From NCBI RefSeq assembly GCF_000003815.2, contig NC_049996.1:3553323-3617322 (forward strand): a DNA stretch of 64,000 nucleotides, given 5' to 3'. The position numbers and the translations under genes are program-made. The notes beneath the pieces were generated by a model that was not told where the DNA came from, searched no databases, and saw nothing but the letters and a program-made list of their open reading frames with translations. Origin of the DNA: Branchiostoma floridae (lineage: Eukaryota > Chordata > Leptocardii > Amphioxiformes > Branchiostomatidae). Shown in pieces: positions 1 to 11,137 of the stretch. Numbering within the stretch: the stretch's first letter is position 1; every line of letters starts with the position of its first letter.

Positions 1-2308
1 CTAAACGTTGGCATTACGTACCCACAGCAGACAATAGCGTGGTTATGATTAAAGTTTTCCTGCTTATTTACACAAGGCAAGGGCAATTACTGCACTTATT
101 CAAGGTTGTCACAAGCATAACTAATCTTCATACAAGCAGACCTCTCCAAACAAACTGCACTACACTTTTAACTCTTTACCAAGATATGCTTATTAGCCGT
201 TTTTAGCGAAGTGCAATTTTAAAAAAAATCCAATTGGATATCATGGCTGCTCTGCAATTACATTATCATTACAAATACATATAAATGTATGCACATTGTA
301 TTCAGACAAAAAGGATCGCACTCTGTTTTTATACTTAGAGTTAATCAGCTAATACAGTATATTGATGAACAAAGCTAATTAGCGACTGTATGTTTGCACG
401 GAGTCTGTTTTGCATATCTAAATGTTTTGCATGCTTTTTGTCTGAAAAAAGGATGCAGCAATTGCAGTTATTATACGTCTGTTATAAACTTAACGTCCCA
501 TTTATTTTCCACATAAACTAATCAGTTTATGATTATCTAATTATTCTGATTAACTGTTTGTAGTACAGTGCATTACTAAATTACACAGCATATACCATGA
601 CGTGGTGTCTGAAAAGTCATAAAAACTTATTCATGTCTGTCATGAAATACAATGTTTGAACTCATGGTTGGTATAATAATATCTCTAATTGTCACTTAGT
701 TTACTAGTTACAATATTGTCCCAAATAGCCTAATCATACATAAAGCTGGTGTTTCTGTCACAGTAACGCTTCTTGTACGTGACTTTGCTATCCTCTCCTT
801 GGTGTCTGTTGATGCCACCTTTGTAGCCAGTTGACTATTGTGTTCTCTGACAGGCCAGACTTTGTGGCATTAGTTGAGTTCGAGCACCCGACCAATAATG
901 AATTTAGCACTGTCAAATTGACACCCTCTATCAAGGCACAACCCCACCTGTCTGCACAACAGTCCTGGTGGTGTATCCTCTTCCTCCAGTAGAAAATAGA
1001 ATAGAATACAATAATTAGTATTTCCTTTGTGTAATTTCATGTACTGCCACCCAGAGTAAAAGGAAGATCCTTTTTGTTTGTTGATTAGAAAAAAAGCCAC
1101 ACCTGATTACATATATTCTTGTACAACCAACCTGAATGGACAATTCACAACATAGTGTAACGTTTGTACTAGTAGATTTGCCCTTGAAAATCTGTACTAT
1201 CATATAACGTTACTATGGAAGAGAACTACTGTACACTTTTCACTGATAATTAGTAGAATCATATCATAATGTTTAATTAGTAGAATTGTAAGATATACTC
1301 TGTATTCTTTCTTTTTTCGGTGCAGTTTAAAGTTGGCCATACAAAATTGACTGTCCTTTTTGTCGTGTCAATAAAGCTTGATGATACAATACTAACGTTA
1401 GTACTGTCTCATCAGTCACTGCAAAGCGCAACAATATTCCATGCATGCGCTCCCACTTACCGCGGCATTCTGACGCTACGGTATCGCTTATCCAGACACT
1501 CTAAACGTGGGTAAATCAAACAAAAACTACACAATAACGACGACAAGTTACACAAATTTGTTACTGCGTTTGTGTATTGTTGCCAATTTTAAGATAAACA
1601 GTACAATTTTTCACTTACTTTTAACGGACTTCTTCCCGGCGACATATATGTACTCCCAGCCGCTAAGTTGAAAAACCCTTCCTCATTGGCTGTACCCGAG
1701 CTGACCAATCAGGTCATCGCTTCCGCTAAGTGTCGGGCGCATATTGGTTCCCTTCTAAATTCAATTAGCCACAATGCACAGCTGCAGGTAAACAGCTTAC
1801 GTCACGCGCGGAAACGTCCATAACCATATATGGTGCAACGGACGCACGTGCAAACGTGACCATATATGGTTACACGCGCGAAACGCGAGCTCGGTGAAAA
1901 TATGCGTAGATACCCCACCAAATTGGCTTTTAAATGATTTTGAAGTGACGATTGGCCAAAAATAATACCGGGGTCCTTTTAATAAGTATCTCACGCAGTA
2001 TCATACCAACTTTCAAGTCATCTGGACGTAATACCTGGGCACGGGAGACATGAATATACAGCCGGGCCAGAAAACGACCTTAAAACATCCCTAAAATCAT
2101 TGTAAAGGTATCTATCAAGAAAATGAGAAAAACGGGTCTGGGTATTGGCCCACTGTACCCTTGCGCCAAATTTCAGGCCATTTGGTCCAGGAACGACGGA
2201 GAGGAATCACTTTAAAGGTCGCGACAGGAGAAAGAAAGAAAGAAGAAACCGTATGAAAACAATATTTTCACTCGAAGCGTACCTACGGTACGCGGAGTGA
2301 AAATAATT
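1..2308 (-). mobile_element. 2.3 kb dispersed repeat, left copy (inverted partner at 34200-36510)
   Basis: This stretch is the reverse complement, with small differences, of 34200-36510. The match runs from the window edge to the imperfect palindrome at about 2262-2308 (TTTTCACTC ... GAGTGAAAA around a TACCTACGGTA core). Inside the palindrome lies a short GAAA-type tract near 2228-2245, preceded by a stretch of the form CCAAATTTCAGGCCATTTGG. The outer end at base 1 is cut by the window, so the true 5' end is unknown. The strand given is that on which the longer ORF of the partner copy reads; here that ORF is split by a frameshift near 1090. Hairpin end plus microsatellite resembles Helitron/Helentron-derived (HINE) elements, but this class is an inference. 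Confidence 0.8.
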
Positions 2309-2559
2309 AAGTGTTTTGCGAGATACAATAGTAAATATGCGTGTGAAATGCATACGTTTTGTTTTGAGATTTTGTTGATTGTCTGGTCTCGATATTTTAA
2401 TATTAACATTTTCACGTTGTTTACTCCACGTTGCCTTTGAATATTTTAATGCTATCATATGAGTTTTGCGGAAAAAAATCTTAGGGTATCATTCTATGTG
2501 GGGCCTGAATTTGTTTCAATCGCTCTTCTTGACACTGCGAAATAGGTTCATATACGCGT

Positions 2560-2725
2560 CACATAGTTATTCATGCGTATCACATAAAGTCCGTACGTTT
2601 TTGCATTGCACGTGATTCGTGCGGTTTTCATAAGATTCGAGCGTTTTCGCATAGTGATTCGTGCGGTTTTCATAAGATACGAGCGTTTTTGCATAGTTAT
2701 TCGTGCGCATCACATTAGATTGGTT
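2560..2725. repeat. Short tandem repeat, ~50-55 bp unit
   Basis: The phrase GTGATTCGTGCGGTTTTC followed by ATAAGATTCGAGCGTTTTCGCATA occurs twice nearly perfectly (about 2610-2660 and 2657-2705), with partial units on both sides. Short ORFs across it are by-products of the repeat. Confidence 0.7.
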
Positions 2726-3089
2726 ACGAATTGCATAAGATGCGTGCAAATGCTTAGGCACCCCTGAATAGTGCCTCCGGGCGTTAACAGAACAAGTTGG
2801 ACGGGTTTCAAGGTTTGCGCGACCTCACTTGTGCTGCCTACGTCACCTGTGACCTTTGACATTAAAGTTGTAGTGCAACTTTTCGAAAAGTGCATTATTA
2901 TAGACAGAAGTGACTCCGTGACAGGTCATCGCTACTATACGTTAAGATATGACCTTCAACGTTGTCGTCCATATTGTCTCAAAGGTGAGAGAATGTTAAC
3001 AGTACAGATTCTAGATCTAGGAATGAAGGAAGTATTCTGCCACCGTTAAAAGGGTTGGAGAAGCTACTAGACAAAGAAAGTTCTTAATC

Positions 3090-3236
3090 ATTATATATTA
3101 TATTATTATAGCCAACACAAGTATTAGAGTAGAATATTATTCATAACTGTTCATTGTCACTTGTATATCTCCTATATTTATACCATGTACTTGTAATTTG
3201 CCCTCGGGCACAAACTTACAAATAAACTTCTCTATT
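3090..3236 (+). repeat. Possible LINE 3' tail
   Basis: AT-rich stretch ending in TTTGCCCTCGGGCACAAAC and CAAATAAACTT, a layout typical of CR1/L2-type LINE 3' ends in invertebrates. No coding sequence is attached. Related CCCGWRGG-type phrases occur near 33990 and 56825. Assignment is by resemblance only. Confidence 0.35.
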
Positions 3237-3589
3237 ATAGAAAGCTTGCAGATTGGGTGTTATCGTATATCCTCCAGGGGCGCTGTAGAAACAAGAAGTG
3301 AAGGTAGAAAGCATGTGCTGATAACTATCAATGCTGTGTAAGGCTTAGGTATACGTCCTAATGGAGAATAGGGGCACTGGGCTGTTTTGTGGTGCTGTAA
3401 ATTTCGGACGTGATCCCTACGTGGCCCGTGGGACACTATTGAGGCTCTTATGGTATTTTTGGGGCCGGCCGGGCACCGAGTAGAATTTAAGTCGGACTTA
3501 AAATCAACACGGGACCCGGTAACAAATAGACGCCGTGACCTACCTGTGGGGAACACCGAGCCCCCCCCCCCCCACACGGGACAAATTTC

Positions 3590-3965
3590 TTATGTTTGTG
3601 AAAAGGAAAAAAAAATTACGTAAAAATATACATAAAATACATGTGATGCCTATTACTATTACATTATTACTATCCTTTTACGTCTTGTGTAGTTTGTGTC
3701 TTCTATATCAGACTTTTCGTTCCCGAAAGCTGCCCGGCCGGGCCCCGGTTTGGAAATGTGAAGTAGGCCTAAGGCTAACGTCACATATCCAAAACGGGGC
3801 CCGGCCGGGGATGTTTAAGAAAAGAAAAATTGAAATTTATACGTAAAAATATACAATTGTAATGTCCAAGACTATTCTCTTAACGTATTGTGTAGTGTGG
3901 TGTCTTCTTCGTTCCCGAAAGCTGTCCGGTCGGGCCCCGGTTTGGAAATGTGACGTAGGCCTAAG
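3590..3965. repeat. Two diverged tandem copies with a GC-rich inverted motif
   Basis: A unit running from TACGTAAAAATATAC to a GC-rich GGTTTGGAAATGTGA motif and AGTAGGCCTAAG appears at about 3615-3775 and again at 3838-3965. Between them (3778-3815) the GC-rich motif recurs in reverse orientation, so the first copy can fold on itself. A further diverged inverted copy lies at about 24493-24545. The block ends about 60 bp before the NXPE start codon and may lie in its promoter or 5' UTR. A run of Cs at about 3559-3572 lies just upstream. Confidence 0.6.
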
Positions 3966-4022
3966 TAGTTGTAAATCTTCTATTCTATCTAGATTACAGT
4001 ATCGACATATCCGTTGTTAGCA

Positions 4023-7000
4023 ATGAGAGCCATAACTTGGAGGAGGACTGTATCTGCAACCGGTGTGCTGATCATGATTTCCATGACGGTATGTTTATTT
4101 TCACGTTGCTATGGCTGCGTCTTAACTTTTTATTCCATGCAGTCTCGTAGAAGGCGTTTTTACTTCACAAAGAGCATGACATACTAGTATCATCATGACC
4201 TATGGTATGTAGATATTTTGTATATGTTAAATTTGATACAATCAAGTTCTTTTTTCCTTGAGCAGAATACATGCAATTTACATACCTACCTACCTGCCTA
4301 GTCCCTTGACCTAACATAATCAAGAAGAAAATTGTCTAAACCCTCTAACGTTACGTTCAATGGTAGGACTCTCAAACATGTGACATGTGTAACTGAGAAA
4401 GCAAAAACGTCGATGCTAGAATGACCATTTTGTCATGATAAGACTTTCATTGGAAAACTTCTGTGATTTGGATGGAAAATATGATCCACTGATATCATTC
4501 GTGCAAATGAGGACATACTTAGTAATTTGCATAATCAATATGTAGCCTTTGTGATACGTCAGTCGTAAAGGCCTACATCATTTGGCAAAGCCGTGAGGTC
4601 GAGGAAATGGGAACATACAGAAGTAACTGAATCACGATCATACAAGTATATCAAGTAATGGTACTGTATCGTTCTTGTAACGTTATGTCCTACAGGCGTG
4701 GTGGATTTTCTATCTACGATTTAAGCCCTGGGGCCAATACACTACATACTATCAGGGTGTTCTAAATCCACTGTTGTCGAAACGTCGCCTCGTCATGGAG
4801 CCACCAGTTCAACCTTGCCTCCTCAACCAGTCTCTTCACTTCGACCAGACCACATACCCAACCTACACGGAGGTTTTCGTCTTAAACAGGGACCGCCTGT
4901 ATCGCAAAGGAGACGTCCTTACCGTCAAGGTGGTGGCAAGAGATAAAGAAGGAAGGCCGAAGACGTACGGAGGAGACTTTTTCCGTGTCAGACTGGTCAG
5001 CAGTGACCGTTCGCTACAGGCCAGTAGTGCCGGTCACGTCACTGACCACTGTAACGGCACCTACACCGTGCAGTTCCCACTCTACTGGGTAGGGGGCGTT
5101 TCGGTGAGTCCAAATCACGGTGTTCTATGATGGAAAAGTGCATGTGGTTGCTTTTATTTCACCTTCGCCTAGAAGGTTGTGTTTTCGTGTGTGTGTGTTC
5201 GTTTGCTTGTCTGCTCTTGATGATATTTGTTGGTAAGGGGTTAGCAACTTTACCAATAGCGGCTTTCTTGTGAACTGCAGCAGAACTTCTGGCCTTGATG
5301 TCTCGTTTTCTGCTTGTTAGTTACATCTTTCCTGGCCACCGGTAATGCATTTTTGGCGACGACTCAATGGCGAGCCTAATAGTATAGTGTGCGTCCGCTT
5401 GACAAGAATTCCCAAAAATCCGTAGGCATGTGTGGAATTTTCCCCCGCATGCGTAGTAGTATAATCTAAATATTCCCCTGGAAATTTGTTTTGATGACGT
5501 TTTCTTTGCCATTGTCCCTCCCCGAATTTGAGTATTTGAGAATGTATTTTGCATTTGCTGCACAGATAGATGGCTTAATATGTGTTCTTTTGCGACGCAT
5601 ATGCTGCTGTCGTCAAATACTTCTTTTCCTGACCTTATATTACAATTGTAAGACCATATATATATCCGTGCACAAAATAAAGCGCTTACCAACAAGCTTT
5701 CGATCAGTCCTCTGATCCTTCTCAAGTTGAAATGACCCAGAGCCTAAGTCGCACATCCGGAACGGAAGCGTGACGTCAGTAAAGGGTCAAAGGTGCTTGG
5801 CAGTCGGTATCGGCCCCCGTCACTGTTGAGGGAAGGTGGATGTGCTCTGATGTAGATGGCCTCTTTTACTCCCCTGAGAAATTAATCAGAAAGTACTACT
5901 TTACCTGAACTTTTGATGTTTTTTGCTTTACAAATTTCTATGACAGGACCAATATGTAAAACGTTACAACTTTCTCTGTCTACTTCTCCTTCCTTTGACA
6001 TAGTCTGCAATTCAAACAGTATGCATCGCAAAAGCAAGCTTTTAAAAAAAAGGTACATGTTAAATTTCACACCAGATAAAGATCCAGCTTGTCCATCCTA
6101 GCGAGGCAGTGAAGGTTCTACAGAGACTGCGACAAATTCCGAACAAGAGAGTCTTCTACTGCAAATTCGAGGATCAGAAGACCAATTCTAAATCTAAACA
6201 GCAATGCTTCAGCTCTAACAACCCCAGCCTACCACCCCACCGACAGTGCGATTTCTCACAACCAGAGGCAAACGGAACCTGGATTTGTGAGAAACCGGAG
6301 AAACTACCGTGTTCCGCCATCACAAAGTGCCAATGGTACTATAAGGGCATAACAAGGGTACTGGGATTCGTGTCTGAAGCGGAAAAGAAACTTTCCAAAA
6401 AGTAAGTTTTAAATTTTGTGAAGATTTCCACCAATAACTGTATAAATTTATCAGATAATTATCTCTTTGTAATGCTTATAAAAGTATATATTGTGTTTCC
6501 GATAGCAGTAGGTAAAACAGCTTACACATGGCCCAAGTATGAAGTTCGCATACTTTACCATTAAAGTACATTTACACATTCACTGTAGCTATGTAAATTA
6601 ACCCATAATTTGCATATTTGTCGCCTGTATGCCCCACCTGTCACAAATGGTATACGTATCAGATGTGCTATTATGGAAAACAGTGGAATTATGTTTCTTC
6701 TCATTAATCATGTATGTCCATTCTTAATTTGCATAATTTATTTACGTCTGGTCCAGCATCTGTTGAATGTTGTTATCTAGTAAATATTCACGGGAGCTTA
6801 CATTGATTCTAACGTCTTGTGCCACACAGGCCATATCTTGAGACTGAACTTGACGTAGATCCCAAGGAGCCCATACGAGTCCTTGAGACAGAACTGCCCA
6901 CACCAGAACACCTTCCAGCGTGTACCGGGAACACGCGTGAGTCCGGAGCTTCGCTGGGACATTGGTCAGGCAAGGTGTGGAAGTCAGCGGTCTGTAATGT

Positions 7001-9434
7001 CCGAGTCTTCACTAAGGAAGACATCCGGCAATGCCTGGCTAACAAGACCGTGTACATGCAAGGTATATATCAGTAGTGTTCTAGTGGTCAGCAGTTCTAG
7101 AGTATCAATACTATTATAGCTACTTGTAGATAGTTGGAAGTACGTGTAAAGTCTAGGGGTACCGGTACAATACCGTTTTTTCTTAATGGACCGGTCCAGG
7201 AAAACCGGACCTGAAAAATTCTGTGGACCGGATAATGAACCTATTGGAAAATGAACACATACTATGATCAGCCATTCACACGTTTCGGGGCTTACCGGTC
7301 GAGGACAATAACAAGAACGAAGTACTTAGAGTATATATATTGAAGTTTTACAGCCAATAATACAAAGGTAGTTGTCCTTGTAGGATTTTAAAACGCCAGT
7401 TGGAGTCGAATACTCAAAAAAGACTTCTTTGTTGCGAACTGGATCATTGTTTTGAGTATCGTCCCTTCACAACTTTTCACATGCTGAATCAGGTCCAGGT
7501 CCAGGTCCAAACTGGGACCTGATCATCTGGACCTGAACCGGACCTGGACCTGAAGTTTCATTCTGTATCGGCACCTACCCCTAGCTAACGTTCACTGTGT
7601 TGACTTAACCTTCGCAGGGAAGATTCTATTGTCAGAGCTGTGTGATTGTATAACTCGGGAAGTCTTGGGTGGATGATATTCTGTACTAATATGCTCGTAC
7701 GTGTTGACAAGGGTAACAAACGCCCCCTAGTCTCTTTTAATACGGTGCTGCAGTGGAACTTCCGGTTTTGATATCTATCCATATTTGATGCCATCCATAT
7801 AATCAAATAAGCATGGCCTAACATATCGTATTCAAATTTTATAAATGTTCAACGGCAACATATTTTCATATATGTTTCAAACATGTTTCTATATCCTAGG
7901 TGACTCTACCATTAGGCAATGGTGCGAGCGTTTGCAGAAGGTTGTACCGCTGCACAACGACGACAGAACCATGGATTCTGATGGTTTGCCAATCTTTTCT
8001 TTAAGACTTACTAGGACTCTTTTGGTCAACAACACGTTTTCGAATAAGCAGCATGTACAACGGTGTCCTGGATACTTTCTTTTTCTGACAAAGCCAAAAA
8101 ATTGACATTTAACCTTATCCAGACTGGGCTTTTTGGCATTCCCTTTCCTGGGTGGGGGTGGGGCTCATTTGCCCCCCCCCCCCTTTCGTAATTTCAAAAC
8201 GGCTTACTGTACGATCATCAAATTGACAGAAAGTGATGTGCTCATTAAGGTTTTTATTTCTGAAATTTTGATATCGTTATGACGTAGCATGACGTAATTA
8301 TGACATCTTTGATTGACTTTATTTGCTAAATCTGGGAATTCCCATAATACCAAAAGAAATCACACAAAATGTTAACACTAAAGGGTTTCTTATCAATAGT
8401 TAAGTCTTCTAAGACTTTTGTTGTGAAAGGCCAACTTCATGACGTCAAAATGACGTCATGAAATGACGTCATATGTGTTTCAGCTATCACTTTCAATCCG
8501 CCATCTTGGATCATCAACCTAAAATGTCTAAGTATTGATACATGTTTGTCAACATATATCCCCAAAGCCCCACAGAAATGGATCATGGATTGAAAAACGT
8601 TCCCATGAATGTTTTTTTTGTAAGAAAATACAAAATTATAGTAAAATCCGATCAAAAATAAGCTGATTATACTTCTTATCATGATACGGTCGGCCATCTT
8701 GGATTCTGACCGATTACGTCATATCATTAGCATTAAATTCACCCCCGTGAACTACACGACAGGGCGTCTTTTCCAACTTGGGACCTAAGCCTAAACGGGA
8801 GGCTTAGATACATGCGACGATCCAAAGAATGCCTTCAATTTTCAATCGTTTGATGAATGAGACAACGCTGTAAGGAAGATGACTAACCCGTAATTGGTAC
8901 ATTTTTGTTGCAGTTTTTCAAGTAAGTCACAACCTCCAGTGGAACATCTCTGTTCGCTTCCGGTTCCATCACCTTCCAGTACAATTACGAGCTTGGGTAA
9001 ATTTTCATGGCTACCATTACACTGTTGATGAGCTAGACGCCGCCCAAGGAGGCCCAAATATGGTGATAGTCCTAAGTTTGTGGTCCCACTTTACGAAAGA
9101 GCCACTGGACATGATTCGATCTCGTCTGTACGCCATACGGGGCGCCATACATCGTCTCCTGCGCAGGAGTCCCGGCACGCGAGTTTTCGTGAGAACTGGG
9201 ACAACGCGACAACACAAGGGAGGACTGTTGGAGTACTACCTGCTAAATAGCGACTGGCTAGCTTACGAAATCACGGAGGCGATACGAGAAATATTCCGGG
9301 AGGATCCAGACGTGGTCGTGTTGGACACGTGGGACATGAGTGTTTGTCAGCCGGGGGAAGACAACGTTCACCCAGATCAAACAATGGTGGACAATCTACT
9401 TAACAGGCTGTTGTCTCATATCTGCCCAAACTAA
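4023..9434 (+). CDS. NXPE family protein (neurexophilin-like + PC-esterase domain), six exons
   Basis: Proposed exons: 4023-4088, 4696-5103, 6088-6401, 6830-7062, 7900-7983 and 8914-9434, stop TAA. Phases match at every junction and the total is 541 residues, close to the usual NXPE length. Exon 1 (MRAITWRRTV...) and the start of exon 2 (AWWIFYLRF) give an N-terminal signal-anchor. Exons 2-3 carry the neurexophilin-like region (TTYPTYTEVFVL, HCNGTYTVQFPLYWVGG, then LVHPSEAVKVLQRL). Exon 4 carries paired cysteines. Exon 5 opens with GDSTIRQW, the Ser block of the GDSL/PC-esterase fold. Exon 6 holds the Asp/His block (DTWDMSVCQPGEDNVHP). NXPE proteins are secretory-pathway proteins; PC-esterase relatives act on acylated glycans, but the substrate here is unknown. 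The exon-5 donor (GTTTGC) is weak and about ten residues seem missing there. Poly(A) signals AATAAA lie at 9564 and 9580. Confidence 0.88.
5640..5886 (-). mobile_element. Penelope-like element relic (GIY-YIG C-terminal tail)
   Basis: On the minus strand, in the NXPE intron between 5103 and 6088, a frame from about 5884 down reads RGVKEAIYIRAHPPSLNSDG followed by GRYRLPSTFDPLLTSRF. This E-A/T-I-Y-I-R...P-x-L-N-x-D-x-G-x-x-L-P pattern is the C-terminal tail of the GIY-YIG endonuclease in Penelope-like retroelements. The reading frame is stopped just upstream, so only a 3' fragment is left. It lies antisense to the host gene. Confidence 0.65.
7152..7586. mobile_element. MITE-like element in an NXPE intron
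   Basis: The ends are inverted: CTAGGGGTACCGGTACAATA at 7152 against TGTATCGGCACCTACCCCTAG at 7566-7586. The body carries many GGTCC/GGACC words, including a tandem AGGTCC run at about 7492-7510 and its inverse at 7535-7553, so it folds strongly. It has no coding capacity. Confidence 0.55.
8110..8780. other. NXPE last-intron sequence; clustered TGACGTCA palindromes
   Basis: No exon is seen. A poly-C run lies near 8170. Three TGACGTCA-type words (the CRE/ATF consensus) fall within 35 bp at about 8440-8475. Two copies of a CCATCTTGGAT phrase (8501 and 8694) flank them in direct orientation. This may be repeat sequence rather than a regulatory site. Confidence 0.35.
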
Positions 9435-9589
9435 GAGGTTTGGGCAGGTGTATGGCTATTATGATTTGCATCTTTAGTATATTTTGATGTATGTCGAAAC
9501 CCATTTCATGATTTCCCCCTGTTTATGGACTCATACCGGACTTATGCTGTCCCATGTATTTGAAATAAATAAAAAATCCAATAAAGAAA

Positions 9590-11126
9590 CAGTTCTGCTG
9601 GAGATGTTTTATTTTATATTGCAAGAGAATTGTTATGCTACCACGTACACGTACAGTACGTACCTTAGAATATATGCATTAGAATTCGAATCTTGAAAAA
9701 TGAAAATAAACAATTGTTTTGGGAGGTACAATAGTAATAAATACGGACGTGGCTTACAAAAAGCGTACGGAAAAAAGTGGTTGTCGCAGAGGAACAATTG
9801 AAGCAAATACACAACTTTGGAGAAATTTGCTCGTTCATCTTGGACGGTGCTCGATGCTGCAAATATTGTCTGATTCCTAAAGTTGCATAGTGATTGAGGG
9901 TAAAACGGCCATGTTGTTGCCAAAAATGCAATCTCAGAACTGTTTCCTTATTCATTGTCAATGACATTTAGGCAGAACTGATTAAGCTCTACAAATTCGG
10001 TGTGTCTATCAACCTATTTCTTGGTGTCCAGAGGTGACAATAAAAGCAAATGCACAAATTCAGGACCAAGGATGCTATGAACACGCGAGTTCAGAAGACA
10101 ACATGGAGTAAACAACCTGGAAAATGTAAATATTCAAATAGGCAAATTCAAACAAGAAAACCTTCTCTCATAAAGTAAGACACAATCAACGTATTTATTA
10201 ATATTGTACCTAACAAAACACTTGGTTGATCACAGTTTGAGATTAGAATTTCCATGCATAGATTTTAGGCTCATACTGTTTAGGGTCTAAACCCCATACA
10301 TGTTGTCGCAGAGCAATTCAGAGCCTAACATTTTGAAAAACAAGTCGTATTAACATTATCACAATTATACCAAAGTACATAAGTAGCGAGTATAAAGTGT
10401 CTGTCATTTAGAAAACCGTGATATTCTCTTAATCAACTATGCAGATGAAGTCCTTATTTGCTAGTCAACAAAAGATTACGTTGGTCTTCAACAACGTTAC
10501 GTACAGAAATCATCAACGTTCGTTACTGCCTTCTTGAATTATCCTGTGTCAAAGTTTGCAACTAAAAGGCCCCTGCAGTTCCAACAGAAAGCTGCTAGAG
10601 GGCCCAAGCGTATGTCACTTCACAGCATATCAAATATCAATAGCATATCAAATATCCACGACTTTTTACCTATGATGCCCATGGTTACAGATACACGTAC
10701 CCGAAACCATAACCTTTTTGTAGAAGGTAATAAATTTCCATAATCATGAAGCTTTGCTCAGACAATTAACCCCACCCTATACGTATATGACTAATCCAAT
10801 CTTGTTTGTCACATTTTGACGGAAAATCTACCCAACGTTCGCAGCTGACAGACACAAGTGCCACTAGAAGACCAAAACCTTCTTTCTGACTTGCCAGCCC
10901 GGAAAGGACGAACTGAAGCTATTAAGACTAGCTTAAAAGGTAAGTTTAAAGGTGAGTATAGTTTTGTTCAGCCATACTTCATTTTCTAAATTGCGTATCT
11001 TGTAACTTACTGTAAGTCAATGTAGGTCTGTGGCGCTTGACATGGCAAAAATCAGGAGTGTGCAGTATATTTGAGTTTGAAGCTGAAAACAATCATATAA
11101 TCTAGTAACACATTGGAAGACAGAAC
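9590..11126. other. Intergenic, no gene seen
   Basis: AT-rich sequence downstream of the NXPE poly(A) sites. The stretch at about 10550-10640 (GCAGTTCCA ... AAGCTGCTAG ... GGGCCCAA) is related to 60846-60910, so part of this is an old dispersed repeat. Confidence 0.5.
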
Positions 11127-11137
11127 GCATGTTCATT

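Noticed and set aside
2207-2458. 83-codon minus-strand ORF, and its counterpart at 34175-34405
   Set aside because: They cover the palindrome and GAAA tract of the 2.3 kb repeat; shared by both copies only because the repeat is shared.
7020-7119. Alternative frame ORF over NXPE exon 4
   Set aside because: The frame with correct phases to both neighbouring exons is the other one; this is a shadow.
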